A DNA stretch of 64,000 nt from Caenispirillum bisanense (GCF_900230255.1 NZ_OCNJ01000015.1:1-64000), one strand, 5' to 3'. Counted from the first letter of the stretch, positions 1-13,182 are shown. Translations and numbers: made by a program. Notes: a model not told the origin generated them from the letters alone.

Positions 1-4
1 CTAA

Positions 5-900
5 GAGGCTGTTTGAAAAAGGCTTGAGCGCCTGAGGCGGGGATGATTCAAGCTGTCGATGTGGAACACATCGACGCGCAGCCGCATGGCGGCCATTGAA
101 AAGAAGACGAAACGGTATCCCAGCGACCTGACCGATGAGGAATGGGGCGCGCTGGAGCCTTTTCTGCCGCAGCCTTCGGGGCGTGGGCGCAAGCGGACGA
201 CCGATTTGCGCGAGGTGGTGAACGCCTTGCGCTACATGGTTCGGTCCGGTTGCGAGTGGCGGATGTTGCCGGTCCATTTCCCACCGTGGCAGACGGTCTA
301 TTGGTGGTTCCGGCGTTTTGTGCGTTCTCTGCTGTTTCGCACCATCCATGACGTGGCGCTGATGATCGACCGCGAGCGCGCCGGACGGGAGGCCAGCCCG
401 ACGGCAGGCGTCATCGACAGCCAGACCATCAAAGCCCCGATGGCTGACAAGCGCGGTTACGACGCGGGAAAGAAGATCGTCGGTCGCAAGCGGCACATCG
501 CGGTGGACACAGATGGGCGGCTGCTCGCCGTTAACCTGACCACGGCAGATATTTCCGACAGCGCCGGGGCAATGCCTATCCTCGACGCCATCCGCAAGCG
601 CTGGCCGTGGGTGAAGCACTTCTTCGCTGATGGCGCTTACGACCGCCGCAAGCTGCTCGACAAGGCCGCCTTCCTCGATTTCGTCGTCGAGGTCGTGCGC
701 CGCTCCGACACCGATCCTGGGTTCAAGGTCATCCCGCGTCGCTGGGTGGTTGAGCGTAGCATCGGCTGGCTGACCCGGTACCGCCGCCTCGTCCGCGATT
801 ACGAGCAACGTATCGACGTGTCCGAGGCAATGATCTTCCTCGCAATGGGCAACCTACTCGTCCGCAGGATCTGCCACCCCTGACATTCTCAAACGGACTC
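5..900 (+). mobile_element. IS5-family insertion sequence, apparently complete
   Basis: A single transposase gene fills this 896-bp element. The left end (from 5, GAGGCTGTTTGA) and the inverted right end (to 900, GAGTCCGTTTGA) form imperfect terminal inverted repeats, about 11 of 15 bases identical. A TAA sits directly outside each end (2-4 and 901-903), as expected for the 3-bp TNA target duplication of IS1031-like IS5 subgroups. Repeats, duplication and an uninterrupted DDE transposase suggest a recent and possibly still active copy. The flank at 904-1012 carries an interrupted reading frame, so the insertion appears to have broken a gene. Confidence 0.85.
86..883 (+). CDS. IS5-family DDE transposase
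   Basis: A transposase of about 265 residues that would cut and paste the surrounding IS. The N-terminus (YPSDLTDEEW followed by the LREVVNALRYMVRSGCEWRM region) is the DUF4096 domain typical of IS5 transposases. The DDE residues are visible as D in VIDSQTIKAP, D in FADGAYD and E in VVERSIGWLTRYRRL. The start at 86 matches the usual MAAIEKKTK beginning of this family; an in-frame ATG at 59 would add nine residues. The frame is intact and the length normal, so the protein should be functional. No second overlapping frame or frameshift signal was noticed. Confidence 0.9.
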   Translation: MAAIEKKTKRYPSDLTDEEWGALEPFLPQPSGRGRKRTTDLREVVNALRYMVRSGCEWRMLPVHFPPWQTVYWWFRRFVRSLLFRTIHDVALMIDRERAGREASPTAGVIDSQTIKAPMADKRGYDAGKKIVGRKRHIAVDTDGRLLAVNLTTADISDSAGAMPILDAIRKRWPWVKHFFADGAYDRRKLLDKAAFLDFVVEVVRRSDTDPGFKVIPRRWVVERSIGWLTRYRRLVRDYEQRIDVSEAMIFLAMGNLLVRRICHP

Positions 901-903
901 TAA

Positions 904-1012
904 TTCCGTGGCCACGCATGTACCGCAGAAAAAGCGCAATCGCTGACAAAATGACCACAAATGACGCGGTGCCGGTAGCAATCACAACAACGCTGCTTTC
1001 GGTCATTGTCAT
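904..1012 (-). pseudogene. N-terminal fragment of a small membrane protein cut by the IS
   Basis: Reading leftwards from an ATG at 1012 (a second in-frame ATG is at 1006), the frame begins MTMTESSVVV and runs through one hydrophobic segment followed by a basic LRYMRGHG stretch. It then crosses the TAA duplication into the IS, where it stops within about 18 codons. This looks like the N-terminal transmembrane anchor of a protein whose remainder lies left of the window. The ribosome-binding site is poor (only ACGAAAG just before the ATG), so a real gene is likely but not certain. The function is unknown. Confidence 0.4.
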
Positions 1013-1153
1013 CTTTCGTCACATTTGCCTCTGGTTTCCTCATATACCGTAGCGCTGGACAGAAAACAATTCAAGGTCAGAAGGAACGGCGATAGATATG
1101 TCGGAAGCAATACTGGCCCAGGACGATTCCGGCAGACCTACCTGCGTTGCGTC

Positions 1154-1714
1154 TCACCGGCCAGGCAACGTCTGCTCGATGGCGGCGATCACCTTGTCGC
1201 TGTCGGGGCGGGTGACGGTGGAGAACCAGTCCACCAGGCGGCCGTCGGGGGCGATGAGGTACTTGTGGAAGTTCCACTTGGGCGCCGCCAGGGCGCCCTT
1301 TTCCGCCTTCGCCCACTGATAGAACGGATGCGCCTCGGCGCCGCTCACCTGTTCCTTGGCGGTGAGCGGGAAGTCGACGCTGAAGGTGGTCTCGCAGAAG
1401 TCCTTGATCTGCGCTTCGGTGCCCGGTTCCTGGCCGCCGAAGTCGTTGGACGGCACGCCGAGCACCACGAGGCCGCGGTCGCGGTAGGTGTCCCACACCG
1501 CCTGCAATTGCTCGTACTGCGAGGTGAAGCCGCACTGGCTGGCCGTGTTGACCACCAGCACCGCCTTGCCGGCGAATTGCGACAGCGGCAGGGGCGCGCC
1601 GTCGATGCTCGTGAAGGCGAAGGCATGGGCGCTGCCGCCCTGCCCCGCCGCGCCGGCCTGTCCACCGAACAGGCTGCCGGCCACCACGGCCGCCGCCGCC
1701 AGGATCCTACTCAT
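1154..1714 (-). CDS. Glutathione peroxidase family protein with signal peptide
   Basis: A 186-residue thiol peroxidase that would reduce hydroperoxides with glutathione or thioredoxin. The peroxidatic residue is cysteine, about position 61 in NTASQCGFT, not selenocysteine; the WNFHKYLI block supplies the conserved Trp and Asn. The first 22 or so residues are hydrophobic and Ala-rich and look like a Sec signal peptide, so the enzyme probably works in the periplasm, which is less usual for this family. Its ATG lies inside the last codons of the upstream molybdopterin gene (8-nt overlap), implying translational coupling in a DUF983-SUOX-GPx operon. Confidence 0.85.
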   Translation of the reverse strand: MSRILAAAAVVAGSLFGGQAGAAGQGGSAHAFAFTSIDGAPLPLSQFAGKAVLVVNTASQCGFTSQYEQLQAVWDTYRDRGLVVLGVPSNDFGGQEPGTEAQIKDFCETTFSVDFPLTAKEQVSGAEAHPFYQWAKAEKGALAAPKWNFHKYLIAPDGRLVDWFSTVTRPDSDKVIAAIEQTLPGR

Positions 1715-2363
1715 ACCGTTCCTCCGTCCAGGGGTCGCCGCGCATGTGATAGCCGCGGGCTTCCCAGTACCCGGGCTTGTCCTCGTCCATCACCTCGATG
1801 TGGCGCACCCACTTGGCGCTCTTCCAGAAGTACAGGTGCGGCACCACCACGCGCACCGGCCCGCCGTGCTCGCGCGGCAGCGGGTAGCCGTCGAGCGCAT
1901 GGGCGACGATCACCCCCTCCGCCGCGAAGTCGTCCAGGGTGACGTTGGTGGTGTAGCCGTCGTAGCACCGCAGCATCACGGCCTTCGCCGATGGCTTCGG
2001 CCGCACCACGTCCAGCAGGTGCCGGCTGGTCACCCCGTCCCACGCCGTGTCGTAGCGCGACCAGGTGGTGACGCAGTGGATGTCGGTGACCGTCGAGACC
2101 TGCGGCTGCGCCATGAAGCTGTTCCAGTCCCAGGTGATGGGCGTCTCCACGCTGCCGCCGACGGTGAAGGTCCAGTCCCGCGTCGCGACCTGCGGCCGGT
2201 TGCCGAGGTCGAGCACGGGCTGGTCGGTCACCAGCCGCTGGCCCGGCGGCAAGCGATCGCGCGCAGGCGACGACCGCTCCCCCGTCAGGCCGCGGCCTTC
2301 CTCGGCCCAGCGCATCTTGGTACGGATCAGCTTGTCGTTCGGATCGGTGGGCTCGTCGGTCAA
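1707..2363 (-). CDS. Sulfite oxidase-like molybdopterin oxidoreductase (YuiH type)
   Basis: A single-domain SUOX-fold protein of about 218 residues. The likely molybdenum ligand is the Cys in DIHCVTTWSRYD, and the Gly/Pro-rich blocks YPLPREHGGPVR and LYFWKSAKWV are typical of the cofactor-binding fold. It has no Tat signal and no heme or dimerisation domain, so it resembles the short cytoplasmic YuiH-like group whose substrate is unknown. I chose a TTG start at 2363 that overlaps the DUF983 stop (bases ATTGA), because the family motif KLIRTKMRWAEEGR begins ten residues later; the next ATG would lie inside that motif. The longer upstream frame is antisense-like coding from DUF983 and was rejected. 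Confidence 0.8.
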   Translation of the reverse strand: MTDEPTDPNDKLIRTKMRWAEEGRGLTGERSSPARDRLPPGQRLVTDQPVLDLGNRPQVATRDWTFTVGGSVETPITWDWNSFMAQPQVSTVTDIHCVTTWSRYDTAWDGVTSRHLLDVVRPKPSAKAVMLRCYDGYTTNVTLDDFAAEGVIVAHALDGYPLPREHGGPVRVVVPHLYFWKSAKWVRHIEVMDEDKPGYWEARGYHMRGDPWTEERYE

Positions 2364-2827
2364 TGCTGGTGCTCGTCGCCGCGCATGTTGAGGGACCACA
2401 TGAGGCCGAGCGCCATGCCCTTGGCGCGCGGCAGGAAGAAGAACACCAGTTCCATGCCGACGACCGCCCATAGGGCGGCATGGATCAGCACCGAGGGGTG
2501 GAACCACGTCTCCACCAGGATCGCCAGCGGCACCAGCACGTGGCCGATGACCAAGATGCCGAGCCACGGCGCGAAATCGTCGGTGCGGATGTGGGCGTAG
2601 CTTTCACCGCAGGCGGCGCAGGCGGTGGTCGGCTCCAGGAAGCGCTGCAGCACCCGGCCCTCGCCGCAGCGCGGACAGCGCAGGCGCAAGCCTCGGGCCA
2701 TGCAGCGCAGGATGGGGCCGCGCTTGCGGCGCTCGGCGGCGTCCATGGCCTTGTGGGCGGCCCACTCGTCTTCCCAGCTGGTGCGCTCGCCTTCGCGGGC
2801 CGGGCGGTCGTTGCGGTAGAAGGTCAT
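2360..2827 (-). CDS. DUF983 family zinc-ribbon membrane protein
   Basis: A protein of 155 residues. A cytoplasmic N-terminal part carries two CxxC-like pairs (CPRCGEG and CAACGES), a zinc ribbon; two hydrophobic helices follow (WLGILVIGHVLVPLAILV and the AALWAVVGMELVFFFLP region). This layout is diagnostic of DUF983, a family of unknown function found in many alphaproteobacteria, often near cytochrome oxidase assembly genes. Here it is the first gene of a three-gene redox cluster and its stop overlaps the start of the molybdopterin protein. A role in metal or redox homeostasis at the membrane is only a guess. Confidence 0.8.
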   Translation of the reverse strand: MTFYRNDRPAREGERTSWEDEWAAHKAMDAAERRKRGPILRCMARGLRLRCPRCGEGRVLQRFLEPTTACAACGESYAHIRTDDFAPWLGILVIGHVLVPLAILVETWFHPSVLIHAALWAVVGMELVFFFLPRAKGMALGLMWSLNMRGDEHQH

Positions 2828-2925
2828 GGCCGGCGCCTCGCTGTGCTATGAGCCCTTGATATTCGCGCAGCGGCACCCAGGCGCAATACACAAAGAGTCA
2901 ATGGGTTAAGGGGGCGCGGTCACGA

Positions 2926-3681
2926 TCAGAAGTGCGCCACGTAACCGCCGTCGACGAACAGGACGTGCCCGGTGACGTAGGACGCGGCGTCGGACGCCAG
3001 GAACACCACCGCCCCGCCGATCTCCTCCGGCCGGCCCCAGCGACCGAGCGAGGTGCGGCGCGCGAGCCAGTCGGCGATGCCGGGGTCGGCGACCATGGCC
3101 GCATTGGCGTCGGTGGCGAAGAAGCCCGGCGCGACTGCGTTCACCGTCACCCCCTGCCCGCCCAGTTCCGCCGCCAGCGCCCGCGTCAGCCCCTCCAGGC
3201 CCGCCTTCGCCATGGTGTAGGCGGGGTCGCCGGCGCGCGAGATGGGGCCGGCGATGGAGGTGATGTTGACGATGCGCCCCCTGCCCTTGGCGGCCATCTG
3301 GCGGGCGGCCCGGCGGCTCAGGTGGAAGGGCGCCAGCAGGTTGGTCTCCAGCAGGCGGCGCGCCGCGTCCGTCTCGAAGTCGGCGAAGGGGCGGCGGTCG
3401 CGGGCGCCGGCGTTGTTCACCAGGATGTCGAGCCCGCCGTACTCCGCCTCGATGTGGGCGAAGGCGGCGTCGCAGGCGGCTTCGTCGGTGATGTCGAGCG
3501 GCAGCGCCACCGCCGCCGGCAGCCGGGCCGCCAGCGCCTCCAGCGGTGCCGCCGTGCGCCCGACCAGAAGAACGGTGGCGCCCGCCTCCGCCAGCGCGCC
3601 CGCCGCCGCGGCGCCGAGCCCGCCGCCGGCGCCGGTCACCAGCGCCACCTGTCCCGTCAGATCGAAAGCCGTCGCCGCCAT
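2926..3681 (-). CDS. SDR-family NAD(P) oxidoreductase, gluconate 5-dehydrogenase-like
   Basis: A classical short-chain dehydrogenase of 251 residues. It has the Rossmann motif TGAGGGLG near the N-terminus, NNAG (about 90), a catalytic Ser in NITSIAG and the YTMAK active-site pair. The NNAGARDRRPF block resembles gluconate 5-dehydrogenase/2-deoxygluconate dehydrogenase members, so the substrate is probably a sugar acid or polyol. It sits 56 bp behind glpK on the same strand as the last gene of the glycerol operon, which suggests a role with polyols or trioses. The start is the ATG at 3681, with an AGGAGG-like site upstream. Confidence 0.8.
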   Translation of the reverse strand: MAATAFDLTGQVALVTGAGGGLGAAAAGALAEAGATVLLVGRTAAPLEALAARLPAAVALPLDITDEAACDAAFAHIEAEYGGLDILVNNAGARDRRPFADFETDAARRLLETNLLAPFHLSRRAARQMAAKGRGRIVNITSIAGPISRAGDPAYTMAKAGLEGLTRALAAELGGQGVTVNAVAPGFFATDANAAMVADPGIADWLARRTSLGRWGRPEEIGGAVVFLASDAASYVTGHVLFVDGGYVAHF

Positions 3682-3737
3682 GCCGGTCCTCCTCGCGTGG
3701 AGCGGAAGGGATGCCACGGCACGGCGGCGGCGTCCAG

Positions 3738-5270
3738 TCAGGCGGCGCCGCGCTCGGCTCCGCTCGACGCCGTGGTGAGGGTGCGGCGCACGGCGTCGCG
3801 CCAGCCGGCCACCTTGCGGGCGCGCACGGGCTCGGTCATGGCCGGCTCGAACCGGCGGTCGAGGCGCCAGTCGCGGGCGAACTCGGCGGGAGCCGGATAG
3901 AACCCGGCGCGGTAGCCGGCGAGGTAGGCGGCACCCAGCGCCGTCGTCTCCAGGGTGTCGGGCCGGTCGACGGGCGTGTCGAGGATGTCGGCGAGGAACT
4001 GCATCATCCAGTCGCTCGCCACCATGCCGCCGTCGCAGCGCAGGACGGACGCGCCGAAGTCGTTGCCGCCCCAGTCGCCGCGCATGGCGTCGAGCAGGTC
4101 CCGCGTCTGGTAGGCGACGCATTCGAGCGCCGCCCGGGCGAACTCCCGCGGCCCGGTGGCGCGCGTCAGGCCGTAGATCGCCCCGCGCGCCTGGGCGTCC
4201 CAATAGGGCGCGCCGAGACCGACGAAGGCCGGCACTAGGTAGACGTCCTGCGCCGCATCGGCCGTTTCCGCCAGCCCCTGGGTCTCGCCGGCCGTGGCGA
4301 TGAGGCCCATGGCGTCGCGCAGCCACTGCACGGCGGCGCCGGCGACGAAGATGGAGCCTTCGAGCGCGTAGGTGCGCTTGCCGTCCAGCTGCATCATCAC
4401 CGTGGTCAGCAGCCGGTTGCGACTGGTGACGCTCTGCGGCCCGGTGTTGAGCAGGGCGAAGCAGCCGGTGCCGTAGGTGGATTTGATCATCCCCGGTTCG
4501 AAGCAGGCCTGGCCGATGCAGGCCGCTTGCTGGTCGCCCGCCATGCCGAGGACGCGGATGGGTCCGCCGAACAGCTCGGGCAGCGTCTCGCCATAGTCGG
4601 CGGCGCTGTCGCGCACGTCGGGCAGCAGGCTCTCCGGCACCTCCAGGATGCCGCGCATCACCGGGTCCCACTCGCCGGAGTGGATGTTCCACAGGAGGGT
4701 GCGGCTGGCGTTGGTGGCGTCGGTGGCGTGGACCTTGCCGCCGGTCAGCCGCCACAGCAGGAAGCTGTCGACGGTGCCGAAGCACAACTCGCCCTGCCCT
4801 GCCCGCTCCCGCGCGCCCGGCACGCGGTTCAGGATCCAGGCGAGCTTGGTGCCGGCGAAATAGGGGTCGATCAGCAGGCCGGTGCGGCTGCGCGCCTCCG
4901 TCTCGTGGCCGGCGCGGCGCAGGGTGTCGCACAGGTCGGCGGTGCGGCGGTCCTGCCAGACGATGGCGTTGTGGATGGCCTTGCCGGTCGCCCGCTCCCA
5001 CACCACGGTGGTCTCGCGCTGGTTGGTGATGCCGATGCCGGCCACGTCGGCGGCGCGGGCGCCGGCCTCGGCCAGCGCGGCGCGGCAGGTTTCCACCACC
5101 GTCGCCCACAGGTCCTCGGGATCATGCTCCACCCAGCCGGAGGCCGGGAAGTGCTGCGGGAATTCCTTCTGCGCGACGGCGCGCACGCGGTGCTCGCGGT
5201 CGAACAGGATGGCGCGCGACGAGGTCGTGCCCTGGTCGATGGCGAGGACGTACTCGGTCATGTCGGTCAC
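3738..5270 (-). CDS. glpK: Glycerol kinase
   Basis: A full-length FGGY-family kinase of 510 residues that phosphorylates glycerol to sn-glycerol 3-phosphate with ATP. It opens with the phosphate-binding motif [32 protein letters not shown] and STYGTGCF are further glycerol-kinase signatures. It lies behind the binding protein of the glycerol ABC transporter, separated by a hairpin, and together with glpD completes the route from imported glycerol to dihydroxyacetone phosphate. The MTDMTEY start has two possible ATGs nine bases apart; the first is given. Confidence 0.95.
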   Translation of the reverse strand: MTDMTEYVLAIDQGTTSSRAILFDREHRVRAVAQKEFPQHFPASGWVEHDPEDLWATVVETCRAALAEAGARAADVAGIGITNQRETTVVWERATGKAIHNAIVWQDRRTADLCDTLRRAGHETEARSRTGLLIDPYFAGTKLAWILNRVPGARERAGQGELCFGTVDSFLLWRLTGGKVHATDATNASRTLLWNIHSGEWDPVMRGILEVPESLLPDVRDSAADYGETLPELFGGPIRVLGMAGDQQAACIGQACFEPGMIKSTYGTGCFALLNTGPQSVTSRNRLLTTVMMQLDGKRTYALEGSIFVAGAAVQWLRDAMGLIATAGETQGLAETADAAQDVYLVPAFVGLGAPYWDAQARGAIYGLTRATGPREFARAALECVAYQTRDLLDAMRGDWGGNDFGASVLRCDGGMVASDWMMQFLADILDTPVDRPDTLETTALGAAYLAGYRAGFYPAPAEFARDWRLDRRFEPAMTEPVRARKVAGWRDAVRRTLTTASSGAERGAA

Positions 5271-5285
5271 CCCCGGGAAAAGAAG

Positions 5286-5315
5286 GGGCCGGCGGCGCGG
5301 GTGCGCCCCCGGCCC
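5286..5315 (-). terminator. Intercistronic hairpin between glpV and glpK
   Basis: GGGCCGG-C-GGCGC (5286-5298) pairs with GCGCC-C-CCGGCCC (5303-5315), with one mismatch and a 4-nt loop. There is no clear T-run, so it is more likely a partial terminator or mRNA 3'-end stabiliser that lets the binding protein be made in excess over GlpK. Confidence 0.5.
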
Positions 5316-5350
5316 GAGTTGGGGTTAGGGTCGGCTTGGGAGGAAACGGA

Positions 5351-7081
<1,731 letters not shown>

Positions 7082-7172
7082 GATGTTCCTCCCTGTGTTG
7101 CTCCGGTTGCCGGATGCACTTGGTGCGGACGGATCGGCGGGGGCCGCACCTCCCCCGGGTTCGGCCGGGCCG

Positions 7173-7451
7173 TCAGACCCAGCGGAAGACGCAGAGGGCG
7201 TAGATCACCGACAGGATCGACGCGCCCCACAGCGCCAGATCGGTCGTGCCGAGCCACGCGAGGTGGATCCAGGCCGAGCCGAGCAGCGAGATGAACAGGC
7301 GGTCGCCGCGGGTGGTGGCGATGCGCAGCACGCCGACCCGCTCGGTCTGCGGCCGGGCGACCTCCCAGGCGGTCATGGCGACCAGGGCGGCGACGATGCA
7401 GAGGAAGAAGATCGCGGTCGGCCACGTCCAGGCCATCCAGGCGAGCGTCAT
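7173..7451 (-). CDS. DUF2160 small membrane protein of the glycerol transporter operon
   Basis: A 92-residue protein with three hydrophobic segments (WTWPTAIFFLCIVAALVAM, a central LFISLLGSAWIHLAWL and ALWGASILSVIYALCVF). It matches the DUF2160 family, which is almost always found between glpQ and glpV (called GlpU in Rhizobium). The role is not established; it may be an accessory membrane subunit of the glycerol permease. It starts 18 bp after glpQ ends, with its ATG at 7451 preceded by an AGGAG-like site, so it is certainly in the operon. Confidence 0.8.
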   Translation of the reverse strand: MTLAWMAWTWPTAIFFLCIVAALVAMTAWEVARPQTERVGVLRIATTRGDRLFISLLGSAWIHLAWLGTTDLALWGASILSVIYALCVFRWV

Positions 7452-7468
7452 GGCGGAAGTCTCCTTCG

Positions 7469-9246
<1,778 letters not shown>

Positions 9247-9249
9247 GGA

Positions 9250-10335
<1,086 letters not shown>

Positions 10336-10358
10336 GTGTCTTGCTCCTCCCTTCCCGC

Positions 10359-11447
10359 TCAGGCCGCGGCGGCGCGCGGTTCCGGCGCGGCGACCAGGTC
10401 GCCGGCACGGTCGAACACGAAGAAGCGCTCGGGGTCGAGCCACACGCGCACGGGCGCGTCGATCTCCGGTTCGTGGACGCCGTGCGCGAGGGCGACCCAG
10501 CGGCAGCCGGCGTAGTCCATGTGCACGAAGCTCTCCGACCCGGTGATCTCGGTCACCGCCACCACCGCCTCCAGCTCCACGGCGTGCGGCCGGCCGGCCT
10601 TGAGCGCCAGGTGGTTGGGGCGGAAGCCGATGGTATAGCCGCCGTCCGCCAAGCCGTGCAGCGATCCGGCCGCCGGCACCACCGCTTCGCCGATCCACGC
10701 CATGCCGCCCTTCAGCTCGATGTCGAGGAAGTTCATGGGCGGGTCGGAGAACACCTGCGCCGTGCGGCGGTCGTGCGGCCGGCGGTAGACGTCGAGCGTC
10801 GGGCCGAACTGGGTCACGGCGCCTTCGTGCAGCGTCGCCGTATGGCCGCCGAGCAGCAGCGCTTCCGCCGGCTCGGTGGTGGCGTAGACGAGGATGGAGC
10901 CGGTTTCGGCGAACAGCCGCGGCAGTTCCTCGCGCAGTTCCTCGCGCAGCTTGTAGTCCAGGTTGGCGAGCGGCTCGTCCAGCAGCACCAGGTCGGCGCC
11001 CTTCACCAGCGCGCGGGCGAGCGCCGTGCGCTGCTGCTGGCCGCCCGACAGTTCCAGCGGTGTGCGGTCGAGCATCTTGTCGATGCGCAGGAGCTTGGCG
11101 GCCTCGGCCACCTTGCGCTCGATCTCGTCCTTGGGCCGACCGGCGACCTTCAGCGGCGAGGCGATGTTCTCCCACACCGACAGGGTCGGGTAGTTGATGA
11201 ACTGCTGGTAGACCATGGCGACGGAGCGCTTGCGCACCGGCCAGCCGGTGACGTCGGTGCCGTCCATGATCACGCGGCCGGAGGTCGGTTCGTCGAGCCC
11301 CGCCATGAGGCGCATGAGGCTGGTCTTGCCCGACAGCGTCGGGCCGAGCAGCACGTTCAGGCTGCCCCGTTCCAACCGCAGGGAGACGTCGCGGATGTGC
11401 GTCTCGCCGCGGACCACCTTCGATACGTTGTGCAACTCGAGCGTCAT
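10359..11447 (-). CDS. glpS: Glycerol ABC transporter ATP-binding protein GlpS
   Basis: An ABC ATPase of 362 residues with a variant Walker A (GPTLSGKTS), normal signature [15 protein letters not shown] and Walker B DLVLLDEPLANLD. The usual switch-region HD is replaced by ATTEPAEAL, which lacks the H-loop histidine, so GlpS and GlpT each lack a different canonical element. A TOBE-like C-terminus follows. The ATG overlaps the glpD stop by 4 nt (ATGA), tying its translation to the dehydrogenase. Confidence 0.9.
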   Translation of the reverse strand: MTLELHNVSKVVRGETHIRDVSLRLERGSLNVLLGPTLSGKTSLMRLMAGLDEPTSGRVIMDGTDVTGWPVRKRSVAMVYQQFINYPTLSVWENIASPLKVAGRPKDEIERKVAEAAKLLRIDKMLDRTPLELSGGQQQRTALARALVKGADLVLLDEPLANLDYKLREELREELPRLFAETGSILVYATTEPAEALLLGGHTATLHEGAVTQFGPTLDVYRRPHDRRTAQVFSDPPMNFLDIELKGGMAWIGEAVVPAAGSLHGLADGGYTIGFRPNHLALKAGRPHAVELEAVVAVTEITGSESFVHMDYAGCRWVALAHGVHEPEIDAPVRVWLDPERFFVFDRAGDLVAAPEPRAAAA

Positions 11448-12985
11448 GCCGCCCCTCCCTGACGCAGCGCCGGCGCCGCTTCCCCGTGCCGGCGCGCGTG
11501 CATCCAGGCCTCCAGGCGGTCGCGCTGGGCCGGCGACAGACGCAGGCCGAGCTTGGAGCGGCGCCACAGCACGTCGTCGGCGGCGACCGCCCACTCTTCT
11601 TCCATCAACCACGCCACCTCGCGGGCCGTCAGGCTGCCGCCGAAGTCCTCGCCCATGTCGGCGAGCGAGGCGGCGCCGTTCAGCATCTTGCCCGCCAGCG
11701 TGCCGTAGGCGCGCACCAGCCGGCGGGCCCAGGCCTCGTCGAGGAAGGCATAGGCTTCGCGCAGCTTGGCGACCTGGGCGTCGACTGCCGACACCGCGAA
11801 ATTGCCGCCCGGCAGGGGTGCGTTGGCCGTCCACGGCCGGCCCATTTCTGGGAAGCGCGGCTGCAGCTTTTCCATCACCGCCTCGGCGAGCTTGCGGTAG
11901 GTGGTGATCTTGCCGCCGAACACGCTGACCAGGGGCGCCTGCCCTTCCCCGCCGTCCGTCTCGATGGTGTAGTCGCGGGTGGCGGCGCGTGCCTCGCTGG
12001 CACCGTCGTCGTAGAGCGGCCGCACGCCCGAGAAGGTATGGACGATGTCCTCCTTCCGGACAGGGGCGCGGAAGTAGGCACTGGCGGCCCGGCAGAGGTA
12101 GTCGACTTCGGTTTCGGCGATGTGCACGTCGGCCGGATCGCCCTGGAAGTCCTCGTCGGTGGTGCCGATGAGGGTGAAGTCGGTCTCGTAGGGGATCGCG
12201 AAGATGATCCGCTTGTCGGGATTCTGGAAGATGTAGGCGCGGTCGTGGTCGTAGAGGCGCGGCACGATGACGTGGCTGCCCTTGACCATGCGCACGCGCG
12301 CCGGGCTGTTCATGCGCAGGCGGTTGCTCAGCACCTCGGCGACCCAGGGTCCGGCGGCATTGACCACGGCGCGGGCGCGGATCTGGGTGGTGGCGCCGGT
12401 GTCGACGTCCTCCACCGTCACCAGCCACTGGTCGCCCTGGCGTTCGGCGGTGCGCAGGCGGGTGCGGGTGCGCACCTCGCCGCCGCGCTGGCGCACGTCC
12501 ATGGCGTTGAGCACGACGAGGCGGCTGTCCTCGACCCAGCAGTCGGAGTACTCGAAGCCCTTGGCGAAGTCGCTCTTCAGCGGTGCGCCGAGGGTGTCGG
12601 TGCGCAGGTCGATCTGGCGGGTGCCCGGCAGGATCTCGCGGCCGCCCAGGTGGTCGTAGAGGAACAGGCCGAGGCGGATGAGCCAGCCGGGGCGCAGGCC
12701 GTCGTGGTGCGGCAGCACGAAGCGCAACGGCCAGATGATGTGGGGGGCGGCGCGCAGCAGGGTTTCGCGCTCGATCAGCGCTTCGCGCACCAGGCGGAAT
12801 TCGTAGTATTCCAGGTAGCGCAGGCCACCATGGATGAGTTTCGTGCTCGCCGAGGAGGTGGCGCCGGCCAGGTCCGCCTGCTCGCACAGGAAGACCGAGA
12901 GCCCGCGGCCGGCGGCGTCGCGGGCGATTCCACACCCGTTCACGCCACCGCCGATGACGGCGATGTCGAACACTTGCGGCTGCAT
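11444..12985 (-). CDS. glpD: Aerobic glycerol-3-phosphate dehydrogenase
   Basis: An FAD-dependent enzyme of 513 residues that oxidises sn-glycerol 3-phosphate to dihydroxyacetone phosphate and passes electrons to the quinone pool at the inner membrane. The N-terminus has the FAD-binding motif IAVIGGGVNGCGIARDAAGRG; a second conserved block is ATSSASTKLIHGGLRYLE. It is the first gene of the glp operon. The ATG at 12985 lies about 115 bp downstream of the TTTCG-type repeats that I read as GlpR operators. Confidence 0.95.
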   Translation of the reverse strand: MQPQVFDIAVIGGGVNGCGIARDAAGRGLSVFLCEQADLAGATSSASTKLIHGGLRYLEYYEFRLVREALIERETLLRAAPHIIWPLRFVLPHHDGLRPGWLIRLGLFLYDHLGGREILPGTRQIDLRTDTLGAPLKSDFAKGFEYSDCWVEDSRLVVLNAMDVRQRGGEVRTRTRLRTAERQGDQWLVTVEDVDTGATTQIRARAVVNAAGPWVAEVLSNRLRMNSPARVRMVKGSHVIVPRLYDHDRAYIFQNPDKRIIFAIPYETDFTLIGTTDEDFQGDPADVHIAETEVDYLCRAASAYFRAPVRKEDIVHTFSGVRPLYDDGASEARAATRDYTIETDGGEGQAPLVSVFGGKITTYRKLAEAVMEKLQPRFPEMGRPWTANAPLPGGNFAVSAVDAQVAKLREAYAFLDEAWARRLVRAYGTLAGKMLNGAASLADMGEDFGGSLTAREVAWLMEEEWAVAADDVLWRRSKLGLRLSPAQRDRLEAWMHARRHGEAAPALRQGGAA

Positions 12986-13100
12986 GGCCTCCCTTTCGCT
13001 CCGTCCTGAACATGACCGCCGGGTTGGCTCCCGGTCTGGTCTGGGACCGACGCGTCCCCAGCCGAGGAGACCCGTCACGGAACTTTCAATTAGAAGGTTA

Positions 13101-13160
13101 GTCGAAAATCCGACGGCCGCAAAGCGAAAAAAGCGAAAGCAGAATCGATGATGGCGAAAG
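13101..13160 (-). promoter_or_regulatory. Putative GlpR operator cluster in front of glpD
   Basis: Four CGAAA elements (TTTCG on the coding strand of glpD) start at 13103, 13125, 13134 and 13155, giving spacings of 22, 9 and 21 bp, close to helical turns. The same element with 10- and 21-bp spacing lies upstream of glpR at 47210-47258. DeoR-family repressors such as GlpR bind this kind of repeat. No unambiguous -35/-10 pair was identified. Confidence 0.6.
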
Positions 13161-13182
13161 CGCCGGAAATGGGCGCAAAAGC

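Noticed and set aside
3738-5109. Frame continuing the SDR gene upstream through glpK
   Set aside because: The SDR fold starts at 3681 with a good start codon; the upstream part is glpK read in another frame.
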